A stretch of 64,000 bases of DNA from Glycine soja (GCF_004193775.1 NC_041002.1:40524038-40588037), one strand, 5' to 3'. Positions 1-16,536 are shown, counted from the first letter of the stretch. Notes: generated by a model from the letters alone, not told the origin. Program-made: numbers and translations.

Positions 1-39
1 TGTGCGTCAGTGCAGTATGTTCAGCTGGCTCAATAACTT

Positions 40-3909
<3,870 letters not shown>

Positions 3910-3977
3910 TGAGTCCTAAGCTTCACAATCAGACCTTACAACGGCCAAGCTGAAGACTAAGAAAACTGAAACCACAG

Positions 3978-3987
3978 TATATATATA
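3978..3987 (-). promoter_or_regulatory. TATA box candidate of the receptor kinase gene
   Basis: A run TATATATATA lies about 70 bases upstream of the start codon at 3909 on the minus strand, the right distance for a TATA box with a short 5' leader. Position and composition are the only evidence. Confidence 0.45.
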
Positions 3988-5640
3988 GAGGAGTAACAAA
4001 ATTTACTAAGCAAACCAAAGTATTGCATAAGCAGTAATGGAGTCAAATTGGGGTTATTTGCTAACTCTTTATAACCATTAAGACTTACAAACGCATAACC
4101 AATAAAATAGCATCATCAGTGCTGAGACTTGCAGAATTTTCATTGTAGATGATGATTATGTGTGATAATTGCGATTACAAGAAGCCAACACCAGGAGACT
4201 CAGACATTTGCACTCAGTATCAGCAGAAACGTCACAGTTTCACTGACAAATATCGTTTTCATTGATGCTGTTCCATCTTGACTTCAGCAATTTGAACTTT
4301 AAGACATAATATTAACTTGTAAACGCAAATCTCCTAAGTTGTTCAATAGATTTTTCAGTAGATTTTTATTTCGTGGTTTATGGGTTTGGTTTCAGTCTTT
4401 CTAGTCTGTGTGGCTAGAAGGACCACACTATTGAATATTGAGGCTCCTAGTCACTGTCCGGGTAAACTACCCTTTGAGACTTCTGAAAAAGACAATGTTA
4501 AAGTCAAAAAGTAGCATGGAAAGTTCGGGTGCTCATAGGGAGGACCATAGTTTCGTGTCAAGAATGGAGTTGACTTCACTGGCTATTAGAAGTTCCTTTC
4601 AGTTTTTAAAGATTATACTTCTACCTAAAAAAACATTATAACTTATAAGGTATAGTTATTCGGTAGCAACTTTTCATTTTAGTCTATCTAGGCTAAAACA
4701 TAATATTTTAGTTTCTATAGTTGCAATTTTTCAAGTTTCAACTAATGCTGCCGTTTGAAATGAATGTGTTCTAACTCATTTAATCCACATCAATCTCAAA
4801 TGGCATTAGACAACTTTAGCCAGTGAAGATAGAAAGGCAAAATAAATAGTAAGTTGTAACTATCTTGGTATGACAAGTTGTTAGTTGTAACTATCATGTT
4901 ATAAAGTAGGTTAAATGAATATTTCGGTTCCTAAATGTGTAAGTCAGTTATAATTTAGTATCACAAGAACAAAAATTCTAATTTATTTTTTGAATGTAAA
5001 AATATGAGATCATTTTATCACTAAGCTATAATGTTTGAACATTTAGGTTATAAAGTTAGAGACTAATTTTTCATTAAATTATACACAAAATAGTCATAAA
5101 ACAGTTGTTGACTTATAACATACACAAGCATCATTGAAGTGATCCCAATCCTCCATACTTTCTTGGATGCATAATCTTCTTCCATCCCACCATATGAAGA
5201 CCTTTCTCATTTGATCCCTTCCAAATGAACGATCTTATCGTTCTATCCATGAAGTCACACATATATCTCAGATAAAATAGTTTCGACTGATCTTTGTCGA
5301 AAAATTTCACAGAAAATGTTAGCCTAAAGATTATAGTTTTTCAGTCAATATTTTACTATTTCTTTTATCAATGTTGGTCGATAATTTTTTTATAAAAATT
5401 AATTATTTCTAATAATAAAAAAAGTATGAAAAAGAGAAGTGAGAAAGGTTCTCTCTTAACATTCCGCTTTAAACTATATAGGCGAAATTCGTAATTAAAT
5501 CAAATTATAATTACAAAAAGAGCATGTAATATTTATTTCTGAATAAAATAAACAGAAAAAAAAAGGTAAACTCGTCATGTGCATCCACGGTTAACGGTGG
5601 CGCAATCAAGCTGATGCTCATGGTGTATCAAGCCTGTTGT
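3988..5640. other. Intergenic, no gene recognised
   Basis: AT-rich sequence. The one open frame (4438-4641) has no recognisable domain or coding-like composition. No terminal repeats were found. Confidence 0.6.
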
Positions 5641-5650
5641 GCATAACTCC

Positions 5651-5658
5651 TATATAAG
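5651..5658 (+). promoter_or_regulatory. TATA box candidate
   Basis: TATATAAG lies 25 bases upstream of the open frame starting at 5676, after a locally less AT-rich stretch. It would suit a transcription start near 5680, in which case the first ATG at 5676 may be too close to be used. Confidence 0.35.
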
Positions 5659-5675
5659 CTCCACCAAACCATGGT

Positions 5676-5945
5676 GTGAAGAATTTTAACTCTCTCTCTT
5701 CTTCTCTTTCTCCCATCAGTGTTTCAAAATCCAAATACACTCTCAACGTTTCTTCGTCGCCAAGCTCGGGGACGACAACGGCGATGCCGACGAAGGTGAT
5801 GTTGTCGGCGGTGGTGCCAGAGCTTCTTCTGCCGGCGAAGTCTCCCTACACGGAGGAGCATCCGAGGCACCGCTGTAGACTGTTTGACCGCGACGGCAAT
5901 CGTTCATCACTTGCTTCACTGCAAGACTTTTTAATTATTTTTTAA
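5676..5945 (+). CDS. Small open frame of 89 codons, unrecognised; possible 5' fragment of a host gene
   Basis: I do not recognise this product. The frame is serine-rich at the start and then runs through a GC-rich island (about 5755-5925) that stands out from the AT-rich surroundings. A second open frame overlaps in the same island (encoding residues like KLGDDNGDADEG), so the coding frame is uncertain. It ends in AT-rich DNA just before a Copia relic, so it may be a first exon cut off by later insertions. A short FDRDGN string resembles part of an EF-hand loop but is too little to assign a family. Confidence 0.3.
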   Translation: MKNFNSLSSSLSPISVSKSKYTLNVSSSPSSGTTTAMPTKVMLSAVVPELLLPAKSPYTEEHPRHRCRLFDRDGNRSSLASLQDFLIIF

Positions 5946-6534
5946 CAAATCATTATTTTTTTCCCATGAAAATTACTATTTGGTAAAGTCTTTTTTTTTT
6001 AATTACACTTTTACTGCCTTAATTATCATAATGATGTGATTTTAGTTTTTTTTTATAATCATTAAGAATTTCAGTATATGTTGATTAAAAATTAGTTTGG
6101 AGAGAGATTAATTACTATTATATAAAAATTACCAATGGAAACTACATATAAATTACAACTCACATGTAATCTTTTATTTATTTCAAATAGAAATATAGTT
6201 AATTCTTTCTTTTTAAATAAATTCAGAATAATATATACCTTTACATCGTATATTCTATCATTAATTAGGAATAAAATATTAAAATGTGAATAAATAAAAA
6301 AACAAATAAAATGCATAAATATTTTTATTTTTTAAATATAATTTACCAAAAAGTATTATATAAATAGAGTTCATGTATATATTCTAAAAAAATCCAATTT
6401 GTTTGTGGTTAGCAATATTTGACCATTGAATTATTAAATTAATATATCAAGTGAAAGATGAAGAAAAATAAGAAGTATTCAAGAAATATGTGATGAAACT
6501 AAATTATAAATGATTTGTTTTGTCTTTTTGTTGA
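5946..6534. other. AT-rich spacer, nothing recognised
   Basis: Strongly AT-rich, with many stops in all frames and no repeats with clear ends. Confidence 0.6.
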
Positions 6535-7690
6535 CAGTACGCCTTTAATCATTGATGAAACTATGGAAGACAAAAGGTGTGGACAAGTCATAGAGAAAGA
6601 AATTAATATCATCAAGAAGAATGATACTTTGGAGTTTTCAAAACGTCCTAAGGGTCATGAAATAATTGGAATCAAGTAGATATTCAAGATTAATAAGAAT
6701 GTCAAGGGAGAGAGGTGGAAAGATATAAAGCAAAGGCTACAAGTAACAACATGGAGTTGTTTATGATGAAGTGTTTGGACTTGTTGCCCGTATGGAGATA
6801 ATTCGTCTTCTTGTCTCCAAGGACTCAAATGGGATGGAAAATTTTTCAACTTTATATCAAATTAGCCTTCCTAAACAACTATCTTGATGAAGTTGTCTAT
6901 GTTGAACAACCAATGGGTTTCGTATTCAAAGGAAAAGAAGAGAAGATATTGAAATTGAAGAAGACGTTGTATGACCTAAAGCAAGAACCAAGGGCATGGA
7001 ATAGTTGCATTGACAAATAGTTTCAAGATAATAGGTTTGCTCATTGACAACATGAAAATGCTCTTTATGTTAAAAAATTTGATAATGGAGATATTTTTCT
7101 TGTTTTCTTAATGTGGATGATCTTATCTCTATTGACGATAATCGAATTTGTTTGAAGATTTCAAGGTTATGTCTTGTTAATTTGAGATGACATAGATATA
7201 GGGCTTATGGACTACTACTTGGGACTAGAAATGAAGCAAATGGAGAATGACATTTTTGTTTCTCAAGAGAGCTATGGAAAGGTGTTAAAGAAATTTCAAA
7301 AGTTTGATTGCAACTTTCTGAACACACCGATGGAAGGTAACTTGATATTGTCAAGGCTTGATGGTGGAAATAAAGAAGATCCTAATTCGTTAAAGAGTCT
7401 TGCAGGTAACTTGAGGTACTTAATATGTACAAGGCTAGATATTATGTATGTGGTTGATGTTGTTTGCCGCTTTATGGAGTCTCTCATCCCTACTCATATG
7501 AAGGAAGAAAATAAATTTTTTTGTTACCTTAGGTACACTTGATTTTGGCTTGTTTTATTCTCCTTCAAATGAGTTCAAGCTTACAGGGCCTTCAAATGAG
7601 TTCAAGCATACAGGGTTTTGTGATAGTGATTTTGGCTTGTTTTACTCTCCTTCTATGATGAGTGGCCGAATCAACTTGGAGTCACTAGCA
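6535..7690 (+). pseudogene. Decayed Copia-type reverse transcriptase and RNase H relic
   Basis: Successive frames give recognisable pieces of a Copia (RVT_2) polyprotein: the opening block with an equivalent of 'IEKNDTWELV' (about 6600-6640), a block with YVEQPMGF and LYDLKQEPRAW (6811-7020), then YYLGLEM through NTPMEG and LRYL (7207-7542), and a faint RNase H start (about 7610-7680). The polymerase box expected near 7100 is degraded, and stops and frameshifts separate the blocks. A short direct duplication around TCAAATGAGTTCAAGC lies near 7565-7610. No LTRs were found, so this is a fragment, more decayed than the Copia element to its right. Confidence 0.75.
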
Positions 7691-8398
7691 TCTCCTATCA
7701 AGATTCAGATACAAAATACAACCTAACAAGGTAGACATGTTGAAGACCGGCCTTTTCAAACCACAGAAAAAGAAAAGAAAAAGAAAAAGAATAAGCAACA
7801 AGGCTAAAGACCCCAATTTCGTTTGAAAGTTATTACATTGATTGGATATGCACATACTTGCACCCAAGGGAAGATATCTGGAAATAGACCTAGGAGTTAA
7901 AATGTTGTACTGTTCTATTTTTTACTTCAAAGAAAGTTAAATTTGATGCACGTCATTCATACATGATCATTGTTGTATGTGCAAGAAAAAAGTCTATTAG
8001 CATGTCCTATGGCATACCACTAATAAAGATATTTCATTATTGTAATGTCCCTCTAGATAGAGATCAAGTAACTCTTAAAAAAAGAAGTTATGGAGAAAGG
8101 AACATTTAGTGCTTGAAGTTTGAAGGCTACATTCCCAAAGCGAGAAAGATTTAGCAGAGTTTTAAAGAAGATGAAGAAGAAGAAAGTTACATCTAAGACA
8201 ATTAACCCAAAGAAAAGTACTTTGCCACTGTACGTAGTAGCAAGGTAAAAGGAAAAAAACCATAAAAATAAAATAAAAGAAAAACAAGAGGTGTGCATTT
8301 TAAGAAGGTGCAAAGAGGTTGAGGTAGGAAGTTATTTATCAATCTTGCTGATAGCTTGAGCTTTGTTTATGCAATTAAGTAAACATAGCCAAAAGTTA
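7691..8398. other. Unassigned sequence between two retroelements
   Basis: Purine-rich on the plus strand with lysine-rich short frames (about 8160-8330). It may be the rest of the element that carried the relic at 6535-7690. No motif was recognised. The last five bases (8394-8398, AGTTA) are one copy of the next element's target duplication. Confidence 0.5.
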
Positions 8399-8679
8399 TG
8401 TTGGTTTTTAGAGAATAAATGCAGTAGAAAAACAGAGAAATAAAATATTGAACAATATATAATTTGAAGGAAAACAAATTGGGGGAATATATTATTCAGC
8501 TGCCAATGTAATACATTTATAATAGCTGCAGAAAACAGAAAAAAACTAACTTAGATAAATCATAATTACTTTCTCCTAAATTTTAGGAACAACTCTCTAG
8601 TAGTTGCAATAGACTTATTCAAAAACAGAAAAAGTGAAAAATAATGATCCACGTGCAGTCCAAAAGCAGTTTCTTAACA
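8399..8679 (-). repeat. 3' LTR of the Copia element
   Basis: 281 bp, from TGTTGG to TTAACA on the plus strand. It differs from the 5' LTR by about a dozen substitutions and one short A-run insertion by hand alignment, roughly 4 percent. Confidence 0.93.
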
Positions 8680-8691
8680 CTTCTCCTTGCT

Positions 8692-11600
8692 TTAAGATTT
8701 GCAAAGTCCTAACTTCTGTCTGAGAAACTCAAACTTGCTAACTGGCAATGGCTTGGTAAACAAATCTGCAACCTGGTTCTCTGTTTTGCAGTAGACAAGA
8801 CTAACAACTCCACTTTTCTGTACTTCTCTTACAAAGAACAACTTGATATTAAAATGCTTAGTTTTCCCATGAAAGACAGGATTATGGGAAATAGCTATGG
8901 AAGCTTTGTTGTCAACAAACATATTTGGGCTATCATTCTGCTCCATGTTAAAATCAATCAAAAAAAATTTCAGCCACAAAGCTTGATTGACAGCTGTTGC
9001 AGCAGCAACAAATTCAGCTTCTGTTGTACATTGAGCAACATTCTATTGTTTTTCGAGCTCCATGAGAAGACACCTGATCCAAAGCTGAAACTTACCCTGA
9101 AGTACTTCTCATATCATCAATTGAACCACCCCATTCACTGCCAGAGAAGCCTATCAGCTTGAACTTTTCAGTTTTCTTGTACTTGATGCCAAAATTACAA
9201 GTTCCTTTAACATATCTAATCACCCTTTTTGCAGCCTTGAGATGCATTTCACTTGCACAATGCATAAACCGAGACAAAATGCTTACAACATTTAGGATGT
9301 CAGGCCGAGTCACTGAAAGGTACAACAAACATCCAATCATGCTTCTGAAGTATGCTTGATCTATCTTCTCAGTTCCATCTTCCTTGTAAAGCCTTTCCTT
9401 TTGATTCATTGGAGTGTTCATTTCTTTGCATTCTTCAAGTTTAAACTTCTTTAAAATCTCTTTGGCATACTTCTTTTGGCAAACAAAGACTCCTCCTTGT
9501 TTAATTTCCATTCCAAGAAAGAACATCATTAAACCAAGATCTGTCATCTCAAACACCACCATCATCTCTTTCTTGAACTTCTCCACAAGACTTAAGTTGT
9601 TACCTGTCACAAAAAGATCATCCACATACAGTGAAATGATAAGAATATCAGCTCCATCTATTTTGACATATAATGTTGACTCTAACAGACTTTTAGAGAA
9701 CCCCAAGTTCAGCAAAATGCTCATTTATTCTGTTGTTCCATGCTCTTGGAGCTTGTTTAAGCCCATAAAGAGCTTTCTTGAGAAGATAAACTTTATTTTC
9801 TTCTCCATCCTTTATAAAACCTTGAGGTTGCTCAACATAAATTTCTTCTTGTAGGAAGCCATTTAAAAATGTTGATTTAATGTCAAGTTGATAAATTCTC
9901 CAATTCTTTTAAGCAGCCACAGCAAGCAACAACCTGATGGTGTCTAACCGAGCAACTAGAACAAATGTTTCTGAGTAATCTACTCCAAAAACTTGAGCGT
10001 AGCCCTTCACAACGAGTCTTGCCTTATGTTTATTGATAGAACCATCGACATTAAGCTTTGTTTTGTATACCCATTTGACTCCAATCACATTTCTATCTTG
10101 AGGTCTTTCTACAAGATGCCAAGTTTGGTTTTTCTCTATCATTGATAGGTCGTCCTTCATTGTAACAACCCAAACTTGATTTTTCTTGGCTTCTTCATAA
10201 TTTTTAGGCTCACATACAACAATTTTACATCTGTCATAGTTATCAGAAAGCAGTCTAGTACCTCTAATAGGAATATCATCAACTAACTCATTCTACCAGC
10301 CTTCAATTTCGGAACTTGGTGCAGGAAATTTCAAGTTTAGATGTTCAGAAGCATGATTTATCATCTTTGGATCATCCCAACTCCATTCTTCATCTTCTGC
10401 AAAGTGCACATCCCTACTAACAACAAATTTTCCAGTTTGTGGTTGGAAGATTTTATGGGCTTTGCTTGTTGTATTGTAGCCTATAAAGATGTTTGGTGAT
10501 GCTCTTTTATCCAGCTTATCTCTCTTGCTGGCTAGAACATGAGTAAAACACAAACAACCAAATATTTTAAGAAATTTCAATGATGGTTTGTAACCATACC
10601 AGGCCTCAAATGGTGTTTGATTCATCAATGCCTTTGTGGGAAGTCTATTTTGAAGAAAAACATATGTATTTGCTGCCTCCGCCTAGAACTTCTTTGGCAA
10701 ATTCTTCTCATATAGCATGCATCTTGTCATCTCTAGTATATATCAATTTCTTCTCTCACTAACTCCATTTTTTTGTGGAGTATAGGGATTCGTGAGTTGA
10801 TGTTCAATGCCTGAATCTTCACAAATTAGATTGGATTTTTAAGACGTGTACTATGCTCCATTGTCTGACCTCAGAATTTGAATTTTTAGACCACTTTCAT
10901 TACCAACCTTGACTTTAAACTTCCAAAAAATTTCAGCCACCTCTGATTTGTACTTGAAGAAAAAAATCCAACACATTCTGGTGAAGTCATCAACAAATAT
11001 AATGTAGTAAATATTACCTTTTAATGAAGGAGTCCTTTGTGGCCCTACAACATCTGTGTGAATCAATTGCAACTTTCTTGACGCTCTCCATGTTTCCTTT
11101 GGAAAAGGTTTTTTGTTTTGCTTTCCAAATTGACAAGCCTTGCAAATTGAAATTCGATCATTAAGCTCAGGAACATCAAGTGCCAACCCTTTTTTAGTTA
11201 ATTGCTGCAACCCTTGTCGATGATAATGCCCAAGCCTCTTGTGCCAGATTTCTAAGAGATATTCCTTGAGCGAGAAAACATCTTGCTCCTCCTCCAATGG
11301 ATTTAGAGTAAAACTTTTCCCTTTCATTTTCACCTTGAAAATATCTTGACCAACTGCATCTTTTATCAAGCAATATTTGTCTTCAAAAATAACTTTAAAT
11401 CCTTTATCAATCAATTGACCAACACTTAGCAAACTTTGGTCAATTTCAGGAACGAAGAGAACGTCAAGAATAAGCTTTGTGCCAACATAGCTTATGATTG
11501 CAACTGTCCCCTTTCCTTTGACTGAGATAGAATCGCCATTTCCAATTCTGACTTTGGTGATATTGGTTGGTCTCAAATCTCTGAAGAGTGCTTTGTCAAA

Positions 11601-12617
11601 AGTCATATGGTTGGTACAACCACTATCAATCAACCAACTTTCACTAGATTCATTACTCAAGTAACAAGTGGCCACAAACAGTTGATCTTCCTCCTCTTGA
11701 TTAGCAGTCTGAGCTCCTTCACCTTGATGATTTTTATTGTGGCAAATCACAGCTTCATGCCCCATTTGGTTGCACTTATTGCATTTTGCATCTTGTCTCT
11801 TCCAACATCTGAATGGAGGGTGACCTATTTTGCCGCAATGCTGACAAGGTGGGTAACTTTTCTTTTTACCATTTCCTTTGTTGTAATTATTTGCATTGCT
11901 TTCATTTTTGGTTGGATGATTCTTCTTGTAGTTTTTCCTTTTCCAAGTTCCAGCTTGTTAGCTCTTCGCTGGTAGAGCACCTTCAATAGAATGTTCTTGC
12001 CTCATCAATCTTCGTTGCTCTTGGGCTTGTAAGGCATGTATCACTTCTGCCAAAGTGATCTTGGACAGATCCTTTGTGTTCTCCAATGAAGCAATAAATG
12101 CTTCGTACTTTTCCGGCACTGTTACCAGAATTTTCTCGACAATTCTGGAATCAGCAAAATCACTTCCCAACAACTTTATCTTGTTGGCAATACTCAACAA
12201 TTTGTTTTAGTATTCTTTGATTGTCTCAGATTCTTTCATTCTTTGCAGCTCAAATTCCCTCCTTAAATTAAGTACCTACATACCTCATATTTTTTCGTCC
12301 CCTGCATATTCTTCCTTCAAAAATTCCCAAATTTTTTTGGGTGATTTGAGAGTCATGATTCTGGTCTGGATCATTTTTGAAACACCAACAAACAAGCATG
12401 ACTTCACCTTTGCCTTCCTCGTTTTTCCTTCTTTGTGATTTTTTGTTTGGGCCATGGTGGGATTTTCAGGCAGCGATTGAACAACGTAATTCTCTTCCAC
12501 AGCATCCCATAAATCTAGTCCCTCTAGATAAGACTACATTCTCACTAACCATAGGTCATAACCTTCGCCATCAAAGAGTGGAAGAGCGACTTGAGAGTAA
12601 TTTCCTTCACCTTCCAT
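8692..12617 (-). pseudogene. Copia gag-pol polyprotein, broken
   Basis: The start codon is at 12617-12615. Pieces in order: Gag (UBN2-type) at 12285-12617 and 11958-12200; two CCHC zinc knuckles (CQHCGKIGHPPFRC and CNKCNQMGHEAVIC) near 11740-11870; aspartic protease WLIDSGCTNH near 11640; integrase with HKRLGHY and LRSDNGA (10851-11300); RT opening block (9909-10160); YVDD polymerase box (in 9092-9724); and RNase H ending at 8692 with VADLFTKPLP. Breaks seen: a stop after Gag near 11957, a stop directly after the integrase RSDNGA, and several frame changes between 10293 and 9725. Non-functional as it stands. Confidence 0.88.
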
Positions 12618-12640
12618 TTCACAGGTCTCGTAAGAAGATA

Positions 12641-12652
12641 GCTCTGATACCA
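12641..12652 (-). other. Primer-binding site for initiator tRNA-Met
   Basis: On the minus strand the sequence is TGGTATCAGAGC, the standard complement of the 3' end of plant initiator tRNA-Met. It starts two bases inside the 5' LTR boundary, as usual for Copia elements. Confidence 0.92.
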
Positions 12653-12654
12653 AT

Positions 12655-12941
12655 TGTTGGTTTTTAGAGAATAAATGCAGTAGAAAAACAGAGAAATAAA
12701 ATATTGAAGAATATATAATTTGAAGGGAAACAAATTGGGGGAATATATTATTCAGTTGCCAATGTAATACATTTATAATAGCAGCAAAAAACAGAAGAAA
12801 AAAAAAACTAACTTAGATAAATCATAATTACTTTCTCCTAAAGTTTAGGAACAACTCTCTAACAGTTGCAAGAGACTTATTCAAAAACAGAAAAAGTGAA
12901 AAATATAGATCCACGTGCAATCCAAAAGCAGTTTCTTAACA
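12655..12941 (-). repeat. 5' LTR of the Copia element
   Basis: 287 bp with the same ends as the left copy, next to the primer-binding site. That placement fixes the element's orientation as minus. Confidence 0.93.
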
Positions 12942-12946
12942 AGTTA

Positions 12947-15289
12947 AAATTGTAAAAAAATTGTTCAAACAATACAAGGTGCCACCAGGATTGTTCTCAA
13001 AAGATCTATCTTAGTGGTCAATTATAAGAAGAGTATTGCTGAAGAAATAATAAAAATAGATTGATTGAATGTGTAAAGTAATAATGAAATTAACATTCAG
13101 CTGTAGTGATTGTCCCAGACTACAAAATACTATCATTTAATTCATGTTACTACTAAATGCTCAATAAAGATCCAAATGAACAAGCAACAATTGAAATTCA
13201 GATTCTCCATTGAGACAGCAAGCATCCATATTATGATTTAGTCAAGACAAGGAAATAACAGAAGCGATTCTTCCAAGGTTCAAGACCAATCTAATTCACA
13301 AAATCTCAAACGTTGCCTGAGACATGTAGGTTGCCTTGTTGGGTATTAAATGATATACATGTCTAATTGTTAACGGTTTGACAAGTGTACCAAATGTCCA
13401 AATAATAACGACTCAGAAGTCTGAGTGTCAATTTCCACGGGGACTTTGTTTTGTACTTGTGTTGAATAATTTCCAATTTATAGGAGAAAAGATGAGATAA
13501 GGTAAAAGAAAAGATGAGTTTAAAAGAAACAATAACTGAAATAATAGATAAAAAGAGACGAAAGATATAAAAGAGAATTCAATGGGATGAGAATGTTAGG
13601 ACCTAGCATGCCTTATTTACCTAAGATGTATTATTTATGATTTTTCTCTATCAATCAGGTGAATTTATCTTACCCACATCTATTAGAATACTTGCCCCTG
13701 ATGTCTCACGATGATAAGCCTATTTTACCTATCTATCTCTCAATGTCTTTGCAAATAGTCAATAGATAAAATGCATGAAGTTCTAATTCTAGATGTTTGC
13801 TTTGATGCATGAGCATAATACACTCACTCTATGCCTAACAATGATTTTATTAAGATACCTCTTCCTTTTAGTTCTATTAGAAATTACCCTTTGTTGAACG
13901 ACTAATTTCTAAAACAGATGCATGCAAGACCTTCCTTGTATTTCTATTAAGGATTATCCTTTGTCGAGCACCTAACCCCCAAAGATGATGCAAGGATAAA
14001 TAATGCATGAAATTAAAAGTAAGAAAGGATAATAGGAAAAAAAAATACCTGTTTGTATTGATAGATATGAAGTATACAATACATCTTTTGGCTTTTTAGA
14101 CCTGTTAAACCCTAACTATGGGTTTAGCCTCTCATAACCATAAGGGGTCTTACACTTGAAAAGGAGTTTAGAAACTGATGGAAGAGAAAGAATGGAAAAA
14201 GGAAATAGAAAATGATGAGAGAGAAGAAAGAATTCCCTAAGGGAGAGTTCTCAGACTTTAGGTGTGTATTAGAGTACTCTGAGACTTGGTATGTTTTTTC
14301 TCTTGGGCCTGACTTCCTTTTTATTATTGTTGGAGTGGACTTGGACTTGACTCCCTTTTTATAGTTGTTGGAGTGGATTTGGACTTGATGCCAAAAATAT
14401 TTATCAATTCCTAACATTTAAGGCAAAAATAACTGATAAATAAATATTTTTAAAGATATTTCAATATATTTTTATTATAAAAAATAACTCATATTTAAAA
14501 GTTATCATTAATTGCTAGGTGAAATATGCCAAGTATGCATATACATTAGATGAGGATGTTTGTGTTATGTACTATCCAAAGGAGGGTAAGTGAGGGTTAT
14601 ATCCGATACAAAGGTTATGTGAGCCCCAGTTCGGCAAGTATGAAAGTTTAAAGAAAAAAGGTATGGCATGTTATCCAATGTGATAGGTAAGTAATTTCCA
14701 AATGAAGGGTCAAGGTTTGTGTTTGAGGTTCTAAATACTTAAGGTACTAGTGAACTTTGGCATTACCATAACTCTAAGAAAGAAAAGAATAAAGAACATT
14801 ACAGTGAAATAGAGATAACATTATATTTGGGTAATAGATGTTAGAATGAACATACGAAGGTATGAGTTAGAGAAGAGTGAGACATAAGTTAGACAACATG
14901 GACTAGTGATAATTAAGTAAAACTAGTTCCTAGAAGCTTACTAATAAGTGAGACTGGGAGAGTTAATAAAAGGATCATTCAAATAATAGTCAATAACGTT
15001 CTTTTAAGTTTACATATTTTCGGGTTAAGTTAGTGGACATCTTTGACGAAAATCTTGGAGTCGCTTGTAGAAGAGATGTTTAAGTTAGTTACCTTCGACT
15101 ATACAAAGCTAGTGTTTAGTTTTATTTATCTTTCTTATTTGGTGTACGAAACCTATTGCTAAGAGTTTGTAATGTGTTCTATTATATATTTATGCTTTAT
15201 TTTTGCTTAATTTTATTTATTTAAATTCAAAGTTTCCATGTCCTTCAAATCTGCATACAAGTTAAGATAGCATCCTATCGGATGTTACA
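12947..15289. other. Repeat-rich spacer, probably old LTR-element relics
   Basis: No gene. The stretch near 13370-13460 (a GACAAGTGTACC block followed by a CACGGGGAC block) resembles a pattern I associate with untranslated regions of legume LTR elements. The stretch ending at 15289 in GGATGTTACA resembles the 3' end of a Gypsy-type LTR. I found neither the matching partner ends nor coding remnants, so this is a weak inference from local similarity. Confidence 0.3.
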
Positions 15290-15298
15290 CTTATTGAC

Positions 15299-15560
15299 GG
15301 CAAAAACACCAAAAGGGGGCAGTTTTACAAATTATTTACCAAAAAGGGGCTTTTTGCAATTATTTCTGGGGGGGGGGGGGTATGTTTTTTTTATTGCAAA
15401 GCGCCCCCAGACAGGCGCCTCCACTGTGCACGTGACGCGTGGCACAGGCGCGGCACACGAGGGAACAACAGGGTAGCGCCCCTGACGCAGGCGCGTCTGA
15501 TAGCGCCCTGCCACTGGACGCGACTGGTGGTGCCCCTGCACCAGGCGCCTAGGGTCCAAG
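15299..15560 (+). repeat. Left terminal inverted repeat of the PMD Mutator-type element
   Basis: Matches the right end in inverse orientation, with differences mainly in a G run at about 15367-15380 and in small indels. The outer 80 bp contain repeated AAAAGGGG-like blocks separated by T-rich sequence. The inner part is GC-rich, with many GCGCC/GGCGC motifs and a CACGTGACGCGTGG block. Confidence 0.9.
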
Positions 15561-15743
15561 CGCGACCCCCCCACCCCCTCCTCCATCCCGATAAAGGGTC
15601 CCCCCCCCACCCCACCCCACCCCCTCTTGGTCCCCCCCTCACCCTACTCCCTCCTTCTCCCCCAAGCTCTCCTTTGTCCCAGGCTTGTTCCCCCCCCCCC
15701 CCCCTCCCAACAGTCCATTTTTGTTTCCCTTCTCCCCAGCAAG
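15561..15743 (+). promoter_or_regulatory. C-rich tract, possible 5' leader exon of the PMD gene
   Basis: A pyrimidine tract with runs of seven or more C, ending at CAGCAAG followed by GTATGTT, a good donor at 15744. A matching acceptor, TACAG, ends at 16801, ten bases before the PMD start codon. A 5' leader intron of about 1.06 kb from 15744 to 16801 is therefore plausible, with transcription starting in or near the inverted repeat. This is inference from splice-site quality only. Confidence 0.35.
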
Positions 15744-16049
15744 GTATGTTATTTTTTTAATTGTTTCAAATTTATTTATTTTTTATAAATTGTTATATTT
15801 TATTATTTGTATGTTTTTTTTTGCAGGTTGTCATCTTGTGTACAAGAAAATTATATTAACTCACAACACAACAAGTTTATTTTTTTATCTTTATATATTT
15901 TTGCTGTTAGTTTAATTTTTTTTATTATTTTAGTTATTTTTTATTAATTATATAACAAATTGTTTATTTGTGTTACGGTTGTTTAATTTTTAGAATATAA
16001 ATTTAATTAAGATTCATAATAAATATTACTGTAATATTGTTATTAGGCG

Positions 16050-16307
16050 TATTTAAAAAAAAGGCATATTATTATTATATATAAAAAATATATATATACG
16101 TGTTCTTATATTATTTTCTGAAATTGGTGAAATTGAGGAAAAAAATATATATATTTTCTGAAAGTTGAGAAAAAAAATCCTCAATGTGAAGAAATTATTT
16201 TTTATTATATATATATATATATTGAAATTGCTGAAATTGACCAAAAATATATATATATTTTCTGAAAATGAAGAAAAAAATTTTCTCAATGTGTAGAAAT
16301 TATTTTT

Positions 16308-16384
<77 letters not shown>

Positions 16385-16473
16385 TTTTGAAATTGTTGAA
16401 ATGGAGAAACAAAAATATATATATTTTCTGAAAATGAAGAAAAAAAATTTCTCAATGTGTAGAAATTATTTTT

Positions 16474-16536
<63 letters not shown>

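Larger units (their letters stand above)
8399..12941 (-). mobile_element. Complete Copia LTR retrotransposon with decayed coding region
   Basis: A 4543-bp element read on the minus strand. It has LTRs beginning TGTTGG and ending TTAACA, a primer-binding site complementary to initiator tRNA-Met next to the 5' LTR, a purine-rich tract (AAGCAAGGAGAAG) next to the 3' LTR, and the same five bases AGTTA at 8394-8398 and 12942-12946. Gag, protease, integrase, reverse transcriptase and RNase H occur in Copia order. The coding region has stops and frame breaks, so the copy is not autonomous. Confidence 0.93.

Noticed and set aside
15332..15760. Several long frames on both strands in the left inverted repeat
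   Set aside because: They run through low-complexity C/G runs and mirror frames in the right repeat; they reflect composition, not genes.
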